A program made the position numbers and the translations under genes. From Amphibalanus amphitrite (Eukaryota > Arthropoda > Thecostraca > Balanomorpha > Balanidae): a stretch of 64,000 nt of DNA. This document shows, piece after piece, positions 56,246 to 64,000 of this stretch. Position 1 is the stretch's first letter; each line of letters begins with the position of its first letter. The notes under the pieces were generated by a model. That model had not been told where the DNA came from, did no database searches, and saw only the letters and a list, made by a program, of their open reading frames with translations. The DNA is taken from NCBI RefSeq assembly GCF_019059575.1, contig NW_024883066.1, forward strand, positions 1 to 64,000, in the 5' to 3' direction.

Positions 56246-57930
56246 ACGAGACCATGTTTGGCCGGAATCGCGATTCGGCGTACGTCGGCGCACACTAGCC
56301 GCGCGTTTGCTGTCTTTTCGTGGTTTCAAGCGTTCAAACATGTGATATGATGCTGGTCACATGCAATATGGTGGGTGTCAAGGTCACGTGAAAATTAGGT
56401 CAAGGTCACTGACCTTTAATGACCTTGGTTCACCTTTTCGAGTTTTACATGTTTCTAAATTCTAGGACAGTTTATGGGGCTGATTTCGAATTTAGCCTTC
56501 AGTTTAACATTTAACCTTCGCCCTGGTGGGGGGGGGCCATTTTGGCCCCCCCCCTGTGGTTTTTCAGCGATAACTCAGAAACCACTTGAGTTAGCGCCCT
56601 GAAACTTTGTATAGCTGTTTATTCAACATTTTTACATCATGTCCTTTTTTTGGGGGTTCGGGTCAGGTCAGGTCAGGTCACAAGGTCACCAAAACTGACA
56701 CCACCTCTAAAAAAGTTCAAAGCTCTCTCAAAGGCACAGCTTTTATCCGATCGATGTAAAATTTACAGTACTTGAAGATGTCACCCAGCTCTACAAAATG
56801 GCTATCTCGGATTTTTTATAAATGTGACCTAAGGTCAGGTCAGGTCATCGCTGCTCCCCATTATAAGTCAATGGGAGAATCGAAAAGTAGTTGTTTTTCA
56901 GCTAAATCGGGCGTGATTGTTCCTATATTTCGTTATTGAAGTGTCTTGGGTCAGCAAATCACAGCCCATGTGAAACCATTTGCTTGTGACCTCGCTGAGG
57001 TCACGCTAGGTCATCTCCCTGGTCACCAGAGGTCACCAGCGGTTTTTCTGCACTTACTTGTTATTGAATAGAGATAGAGACTCCGTTCGACGTTTATCGT
57101 GTTTGTCTCGTCAATGCGGATCGAATGATATGCAGCATGACCTATTTCGGTAAGGTCATGACCTTGACCTGAGGTCAAATTTTCAAAATGACCTTTCGAG
57201 GTCAAACTATATATCATTCGACGCGTCTCGACGAGCCAAGCACGATGGTGCATGAATCGTTTCTCTATTTTCTCGTGAATGCATGCTATAGTTAAAAACA
57301 TTTTCAACGAAATTTGCCAAGTTGACCTTGCATGACCTCTGTAGGCCAAACCGTTGAGCTGAGGTCAAATCTGACGAACCTTGGCGAAAGAGCTTGAAAA
57401 GAGCTATCGATTGCTTTTTTCCGCGGCTCTCTAGCTCTTCTAGTTTCCGAGCTACAGCGGAATATGTCCGGCAACACCGAAAACACTGAAATTTGACCTA
57501 TGATGACCTCTAGCGACCTCAATATTGACCTTAGCGAAAAAATGACCGAAATACTTTCGAACGTACTTGTTATGGGCTTTCGTTTGCTTTTTTCCGCGTC
57601 TTCCTAGCCCTCTTCGTTTTCGAGTTAGACGGGGGGGGGTCATTTTGGCCCCCCCCCACCAGGGCGAAGGTGGCTCAGACCCACACCAGGGCGCGGGTTA
57701 AGAAGTTATAGTTTCATTGCCTTCGTAACATGTTAGGACGCCATCAGTGGTGGTTGACACCTTCTATGAATAAGCGTCAGGACACCTACTGCCTGACCTG
57801 ACCTGACCTGACCCGACCTGGCCTTAATGCATGAAAACATCAGCTGTGATCAAAACAAACATGACATTCCTGATAAATGACCCGTAGAACTCACAAGCAA
57901 CCTCAATTTACGAAGTTGAACTAAACATAT
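56246..57930 (+). mobile_element. F-like element fragment, split by B2
   Basis: 56246-56510 and 57702-57930 match F at about 17085-17340 and 17340-17545 (for example GACCATGTTTGGCCGGAATC, GCTGATTTCGAATT, CTTCGTAACATGTTA, CCTGACCTGACCTGACC). The F termini are absent. The match resumes on the far side of B2 after one TTAA. Confidence 0.75.
56511..57701 (+). mobile_element. TTAA element B2, nested in an F-like fragment
   Basis: TTAA at 56511-56514 and 57698-57701. Nearly identical to B1: the differences noticed are run lengths and a few single bases. The left TTAA is intact here where B1 has TTCA. Non-coding. Confidence 0.92.
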
Positions 57931-57939
57931 CAATAGTGT

Positions 57940-58450
57940 TTTCAGCGCTCTTGCATGTCTCTACCAAAGGTCACTATCAAAATGTTGTGGAGGGCTGTCA
58001 TGACCTGAAATAACCCCAGGACATAAGTAGAGGTCACAGGTGCAATTTCCCGATTAAATATGTCATGTTTCCCTGCTACCCGTGTCCCGTTATTTGAGTG
58101 CATTGTTTAGTATGTTAATATGAGTTTCGTGCAACAGAAGCGCAGTTAAATTGTCTCCCATTGACTTACCTATTATAGAAAGGTCGCAAAATCAACAGAA
58201 CCCTAGTTCAGTGACAGTGAACTACCGAGGTAGAGGTACTTTACGTATATATGGTGCTCTTAGTAATCGCTGCCAACGTTTTAGACCGATTGTTCAGTCT
58301 GTGTAGCTATGACGGGCATTATAACTTTTCCTAAGGTAAGGGCACTTGGACGTAACCTGGTGACCTAGCCTTGAGTGACCTGAGTCTGAAAGTTATGCAG
58401 CATGTGTGAAAAAGATGCATGAAAGGGTGTGCTAATAACGGCGGCGCTCT
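57940..58450 (-). mobile_element. E/J-related fragment J', reverse orientation
   Basis: The reverse complement matches J (52080-52440) from the degenerate core (58157-58178) to the GCGGCGCTC hairpin near 58440. The left part (57940-58150) follows the E4 order of words. No terminal TTAA; broken on both sides. Confidence 0.7.
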
Positions 58451-60062
58451 ACAATGTGGATGGCGCCACATACGGCCCCGGCGATGTGACGTCTGCCGGA
58501 TTTCAGTATCCCGGCTAGAGATGAGGGACTGCGCAGGGGTTCCAGTGACGACATGCTAAGATATGTCAGAATGAATATCACGATAGTTTGGCAGATCAAC
58601 AAGCCGATGTGAGGGCTACTTTCCAGACAAAATGCAGCGGGAAATTGCATCCTTTATGTGGATGAGGGGGCAAGCGGTCCCTTTGGTTGGCAAAATAATG
58701 ATAATTTTTAAGTGGCAAGGTTCCATTATCCGGAACAAGAAATCCACACAAAAGCCTCCTGGTTGGAAGTCTGAACAAGTGACGTACGACAGACAACCGC
58801 CACCAATAACTAACATACAGCTACCTGACATGCTAGTTACTCTGACCGGCGCAATAATCACACGTCGCGTGCTACTCGCGCTCCTTGCGTGTGATGTGGC
58901 GTGACCCCGTGTGACGGGAGCTGATGTTGCGTGACCTGACGTCATCGATACAACATGTCATGCAGTGACGTCACGTGTCGTGATGCAACACAACTTCTGT
59001 TAGGTGGATGGCGGCCTTTTTTGTACGCGTCCCTGTTATTTGATGATGTCTAATTGCCAAACGGCTTCAATAGGATAATGGTGCTCATTTCAGCGATCCA
59101 AAACTGTTTTAATAAACCTAAATGGTTTTTATGGACTTGCTCACGATCGGCGGTTGAATTGAACTTTTAAAGATGACTCAAAAATGGCGACAATCAAAAG
59201 TTATTGGGGTAGCGGCAAGATAAGACGGCTCGCTTGCCTTATGCGCCATGTTGCGGTTGTATGTACTCTATTTGGTGGGTGGTTATCAGTGGCAATCAGC
59301 GCTGCAGAACACCAACTAAAACACGACAGTGGCCTCCCATTCCTTGGAGAGGCCTGCTCATCTCCGTCGAGTTCGGCCATTCCTCTGCGATAGGGCTCGA
59401 CTTGGCTGATGCGGCTTTACGATTGCACGGCTCGAACTAACTACGGTCCGTCTGCGACCCAGCCAAGCCCGACTACGGTTTGGCCACTTCACGGCTTGGG
59501 CTGGTTGGTCACTGAGTCTGACCGACACGGTGGCTTGGTGTTGACCGTGACCGATTCACTGAGGTGCGAGCGGGAAGCGATAGCCGGCATACTGCGCGAT
59601 TTAGTTTCTGTCCGTTGAGCTAAAACTGAGTTGGGAGCCATTGCTCTGTGACAGAGATGGCCACAGGAGCTTCCATCTGTGACGGAGCTGACCACAATGA
59701 TGTGGCAATGGGCTTCTGTTCGTGACGCTTTTCACTGCGGACTTTCTTCGGGTTTCAGAGCGGGTGGGGCTGAGCGCGGAGCCGGACGTTCTGTGGGCAG
59801 ACGAACGGAATACAGAGAGAAGAGATCGTCTCTCGCTTGACAGTGACCGACTGCTACCACTTTTCACTGTGTCCGGGGAGCACTGGCCATCCTCTGATAT
59901 CGTCTGTAGATCTCTCACTGAAGTCCACAGATCTCTCAGCGCACACCGGTGTCGACAGGCTCTCAGATCCAGCCTCAGACGTCGGGCGAGCGCGCGCACC
60001 CCGACAGCCCCGCTGGTCCACCCTCAGCCATCGGGCCAGCGCGCGCACTCGGCGACACCCGG
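58451..60062. other. Non-coding stretch, GC-rich toward the right
   Basis: GTGACGTCACGTG-like words near 58930-58980. CTGTGACAGAGATGGCCACAGGAGC-like repeats lie near 59647-59700. CpG-rich from about 59400. Frames of 132 codons on both strands are compositional. Confidence 0.4.
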
Positions 60063-60378
60063 GCCCTGTTCAAGTGCTCTGCGGCCGCCGCGGCTCCCGC
60101 GGCCGGGAGGCGGAGCCTAATTTCGGTTAGGTTGAACACCCTCGCGGCTGCGGCCTCTGCGGCCGGCGACGAGAATGGCACAGTTATTTTGAAAGTAGAT
60201 GCTGATCAAAATGTTGTGCGTAATGGCTATGTAATGGCTTTATCACTTCAATTAGTACCTTTTTGAAGCAATTATTCCTTAACAACTTATCAAATCAACC
60301 GAAACAAAGAGCGAAATCCGCAATGTTTTGTCTCACGCGCGCAGTTTATGTCGAAGTTTCCCTGCGGTCGCTCCCGAG

Positions 60379-61619
60379 CATGGGCGGCGCCACCGGGGGG
60401 GACGGGGGGGACAGGTCCCCCGCTATCGAAAGTTAGGGGGGTACAGTACCCCCCTATCGGCGAGGTCCGTTCAATAGTTGATAAGTGCATTGCAGAGTTA
60501 TCCGTCGCATTTAATGCATCGTTGGTTAATCAAGCCAGGTTCTGAACAAAGATTGCTGTTGGGATGTATCGCAGGGGGTTATCATTTTGTGCTCACTGTG
60601 GTGCGTTTACCTTGACTAGTCTTTGAATTCTGGGGTGAAACAGTCAAGAAACCTGTTCCATAAGGAGAGCCACTAATGCTAAAGAGATGAGGGATGATGC
60701 TTCCAGAGATCTGCATTATCTCCCAAAGGGGGTGCCCCGCCATTTGCCAATCCCTTCTGTAGTTGTTACGATTGGAGGGTGAATATGAGGACGATGCGGG
60801 TCGTGCCAGCTCGATCATGACGAACACAATGGTGCCTTCATCACAGCTCTAACTGCCATTTTTTGACGAAGTTAATCAACAAGGACCGGAATCCTACCCT
60901 GGGGCATTTCACCTGACATCAGAGGTCGCCGGACCTGAGACCCTTTCACTCAAATTTTTAACGGTGCATACGCTCTTTGTTCCCGCGAAGCTCTAAGTAC
61001 CTAAATAAAATCCATCAAAAAGTGTAATCAAAATAAATTCAAATAACGGCTGGTGACCTTCCATGACCTAGCATGACCTTTTGAGTGACCACCGATGACA
61101 TGACCACTGACGGCTAGCCATTAGCTGCACCCTGCCCGTTACATATGGATCAGGTGGTGATGTCATGATTCTGAAATTATTACTGCAGCTTTGGCGCGCT
61201 TGTCAGAGCAGAAGACATTCCCACTTTTCTTCCATGTCTATTTGATGGTGAAGCCATCAATCTGACCAGACATAAGATCGCAAATTTGAAAATACGAAAC
61301 ATAAGAAAAGTTGGCACTGCTACTCATACCTAAGCAATTCGCAGCTTGTTGGAAACCAGCTTTGAGTTGACAAGTCTGCAAATTTTGATTTAGAGGCAAG
61401 GATGCTTGAAAAGGTGATCGATCTTAGGTGTCCTAGGATAAGTTTGGAAACAGGATGCACCGTTCGATGTGTTTTGGGCTTTGCCAAATTTCGCGGCGTT
61501 ACGTGCCTCGTTTTTTTTTTTTTTTGCATACACGATATCTACGAGTACTTCTGGGGTTTTCGGTCAGTCAAGCCCCCGTCCCCGTCCCCCCCTATCGAAA
61601 ATCCGTGGCGCCGCCCCTG
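60379..61619. mobile_element. hAT-like non-autonomous element with 8-bp duplication
   Basis: The left end CATGGGCGGCGCCACCGG and the right end on the minus strand CAGGGGCGGCGCCACGGAT are inverted repeats. CTCCCGAG is duplicated exactly at 60371-60378 and 61620-61627. An 8-bp duplication and CAGGGGCGG-type ends fit the hAT superfamily (family knowledge). The matching subterminal CTATCGAAA text continues inward. The interior includes a decayed D-like tail (about 60870-61020) and no transposase. Confidence 0.85.
60870..61020 (+). mobile_element. Decayed D-like tail inside the hAT-like element
   Basis: CCTACCCTGGGGCATTTCACC, CAGAGGTCGCCGG and TAACGGTGCATACGCTC follow the order of D at about 4461-4560. 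No terminus remains. Confidence 0.5.
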
Positions 61620-61753
61620 CTCCCGAGCGACCGCGGGAGCCGCAGGAAGAGCTACGCATTACCCAGAATGCTGCTCTCGCCTGATTGGCCGCCAGCTAAG
61701 CTCCGCCTTTTCGGCCGCGGGAGCCGCGGCGGCCGCAGACACTTGAACAGGGC

Positions 61754-64000
61754 TCCGGCTGGCACGCACAGCGCTCCCTACATGGTGCGCGGGCAGAAGA
61801 CGTCTCTGTCTCTATCGCAGACGACAGAGACATCCCCTGGCGCGAGGTTCGCACAGCGCGCACGGACCACTGGCGAACCGTTACGCTTCTCACAGATGTG
61901 GCCGATTAGCACACCACGCGGCATAACCGGGCGGCGGCACGCCCGACCTTGGCGGCAGCTCGGGTCGGCGGCGGGGAGGGGCCCGCCGTATCTAACCACC
62001 TCGCTAGATGTAACTGTAACCGAGAGATTACAGGACAACGCACGACCGATTTCCTTTGCTGAACTAGCCCACAAAGGCGACGATATGTATTCAATAAATC
62101 AGTGGCGCGAAGGAAATACATACCCCGAGATGGGCTTATAGATAGGCTTGTTTCAAACGGACACGAGCATGTAGAACATGTTTCTCGACTTATCCTGCCA
62201 CGGACGAAACGGTTTCCCGTATTTCCTGACAGGTGCTGATAAATAAGGATATACCTAAGTCAAAGGCTCGAATGTCAGTGCATGGGCGTGGCGTGTGGCA
62301 AACAAAGACAAAACCGGAGCCGCCGCATTTCCGACGCTAATTTTTACAGCTCTTTATCCCTCTTTACAGTGCGCGGAAACTGCAATTTCATCTCAAAGAG
62401 AGGAAAAGTTGCACGCAATTCTACACATCAAACTAAAACGCTACTACAATAACAATGGTGACCGTGATATACCAGGTGTGTTTTACAGCAACCTAGCCGA
62501 TAAAACAAATCTCTATGATAACAAAACAAGCAAAGATTGCTAGGCCGACCGATCCGCTCCCGGTCCCCACACCCCCCTTCCCGTGAGAAGCCGTGACTGC
62601 TGCTGCTGCACCGGTCACCGTGAGAGAGACCACTCCCCACCACCCCTCGAGCCGCCACTCTGTGTGACCGGACTGGGGCGTCCATGGACAACGGTCTGCA
62701 GCACCAGCACCCTGCAGCACGGGCACAGCTCCCGAACAGAGCGGCGGCTCTCTGTGATAAAACGGGACGGCTGTGACAGGCATTACGAGATGCAGGATGC
62801 AATCTGGACGGACACTCCTTGCTACCATGACAATCAATTCTATTCGGTCCGGGCCTAACTGGAAGCTTCCAATGTCTGATTGAAGCATGAGGCGCGACGG
62901 TTGCTGCCAGCCAACCAGATCCAACAGACGAACCAAGCTCGAGTCGTACCAAACGCGGCTGCGTGTCACACCTTATCCGTGCGTGTATCATTACTCACGT
63001 GCGCGGAGCGCGGCGGCGCCCCGCCGCGACCCCTGCCGCCCTAACGGACTATCTCTCCGTCATCGTGCGTATGACAGTGGCTGCCAGTGGTACTGACGTC
63101 AGCGTGAGCCATGGCACTGCAGTGACACTGCGGGACGCTCCAGTGGCACTGCAGGATGGCCCAGTGACGCTCCAGTGACGTTCCAGTGATGGTGAGGTCC
63201 ATTGGGGCTGCAGCGGCAGCAGGGAGCACGTGCCACTGACACGAGGCACGCGCTGCGGGGCGGCACCTTTGTTCCTGCGCCAGTGACCTCGCGGCACTCC
63301 TCCTCTGTCGATATGATGACGGTGGCAGAAGCGTGCTCCGCTTCTGTGAGAGGCTGCCGGCCGCCGAACGCCGCAACCCGCCCATTTGCGGTCGGCAGAC
63401 ATTTGATCAATGTATGGGCTTCTGTATATATTTGGGGAAAATTGCACATCTATGTGTGCATGATGGTATTTGTGAGGCTGCAGCTATAATACAAACATCA
63501 GGTATGCAAATGCCATTTCAACCACCATTATTTTGAATGACCTCAACATTAGGGGCCCCATGCTCATTTGATACTGATGCTTTACCGAATGTTTCCACAT
63601 ACCCTCATCGTACGTGGCATATAGGCCGAAATGTTCGAAGTACCTTTTCCTTGTTGCATGGATTTCGGAAGATGGCATGCCTCTATTTGGTCACTCGCAG
63701 ACTGTGGCGAGAGTTGGTGAGGGTTTTTAGATATTTGAATGATAGGGCAGGCACATGTGAACCTTTTTTGCTCATTAGTGACAAACTAATACCCAAATTC
63801 GACACTCATACTAAAAACCCTGGATTACTTTGATCACATATCAGATATAAAAGCCCATGCACTTAAGTCACTTTACAAGAAAATCACATCCCTATAGCAT
63901 TACTTCGAGCAGCTCTTTAATAAAAAAATGTCCTTTGACCCGCACTCAACAGGATTAGCGGATATGCAACATATTTCGTGACTAACAAGATCTTTTCTGG
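61754..64000. other. Non-coding stretch with GC-rich patches
   Basis: Islands at about 61800-61990 and 62540-63400. CAGTGRCRYTSC-type short repeats at about 63105-63195 (CCAGTGACGCTCCAGTGACG). A 98-codon plus frame beginning with ATG (63537-63833) has no recognised feature and is not called. Confidence 0.45.

Larger units (their letters stand above)
60063..61753. mobile_element. Inverted-repeat element (GCCCTGTTCAAG ends), split by the hAT-like element
   Basis: The left end GCCCTGTTCAAGTG(C)TCTGCGGCC and the right end, read on the minus strand, GCCCTGTTCAAGTGTCTGCGG share about 55-60 bp including GCGGCCGCCGCGGCTCCCGC. Without the nested insertion it would be about 450 bp. The flanks (CCCGG/TCCGG) only suggest a short duplication. 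Confidence 0.65.

Noticed and set aside
59601..60120. 132-codon frames on both strands
   Set aside because: Mutually overlapping in a CpG-rich island, with no domain on either strand.

Overview
This is eukaryotic nuclear DNA and it is almost entirely non-coding. The signs are mixed base composition, abundant microsatellites, nested transposable-element insertions, a 5'-truncated LINE reverse transcriptase and no compact genes. An invertebrate, probably an arthropod or other crustacean-like animal, fits best, but no host gene was recognised that would fix the taxon. I see no rRNA, no convincing intact tRNA gene and no CRISPR. Coding evidence is limited to one LINE reverse-transcriptase fragment (4832-5812), one plausible terminal exon (30847-31098, with a poly(A) signal) and two weak exon candidates (22061-22279 minus strand, 49848-50077 plus strand).

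The main content is a set of roughly 1-kb non-autonomous elements flanked by TTAA (labelled A-K here). Their ends start TTAACC(C), followed by a G-run/C-run hairpin. One end usually carries an extra spacer of about 25-40 bp and a repeated subterminal motif, an asymmetry resembling piggyBac-type ends. Copies: B1 2450-3641, D 3638-4674, E1 9841-10442 (truncated), F 16893-17817, G 17814-18179, H 18958-20153, K 21202-25152 (split), A1 22863-23856, E3 25261-27414 (split by C 26181-27163), E4 27456-28634, I 36895-38115, A2 38112-39110, E2 44732-45932, J 52046-52440 (truncated), B2 56511-57701 (inside an F-like element) and J' 57940-58450. Many carry dense GGTCA/TGACC words (nuclear-receptor half-site-like), a shared block CCCATTATAAGTCAATGGG, and a central fold-back.

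A second class was found by following inverted arrays of short A-rich words. Element M1 (21440-25043) has inverted (GTCAAAA-type) arrays at both ends and an exact 9-bp target duplication, and it sits in an otherwise continuous host element. Element M2 (16202-29368) has inverted (TACAAAA-type) arrays, also with an exact 9-bp duplication. Both look Mutator-like by duplication length, but their terminal repeats are built of tandem short words. M2 contains about 9.8 kb of later insertions, including K, and K contains M1, which contains A1: a four-level nest.

Other structure: a 1.8-kb near-palindrome (52745-54531) with two head-to-head tRNA-like modules at its centre and a MITE in only one arm; a hAT-like element (60379-61619) with an exact 8-bp duplication in a palindromic target, itself inside another inverted-repeat element (60063-61753); CACGTG-bearing periodic repeats (1546-2300 and 51530-52045); several minisatellites; and scattered GC-rich islands of a few hundred bp. 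Element labels are local to this report. Class assignments rest on termini and duplications only, because no transposase was seen.
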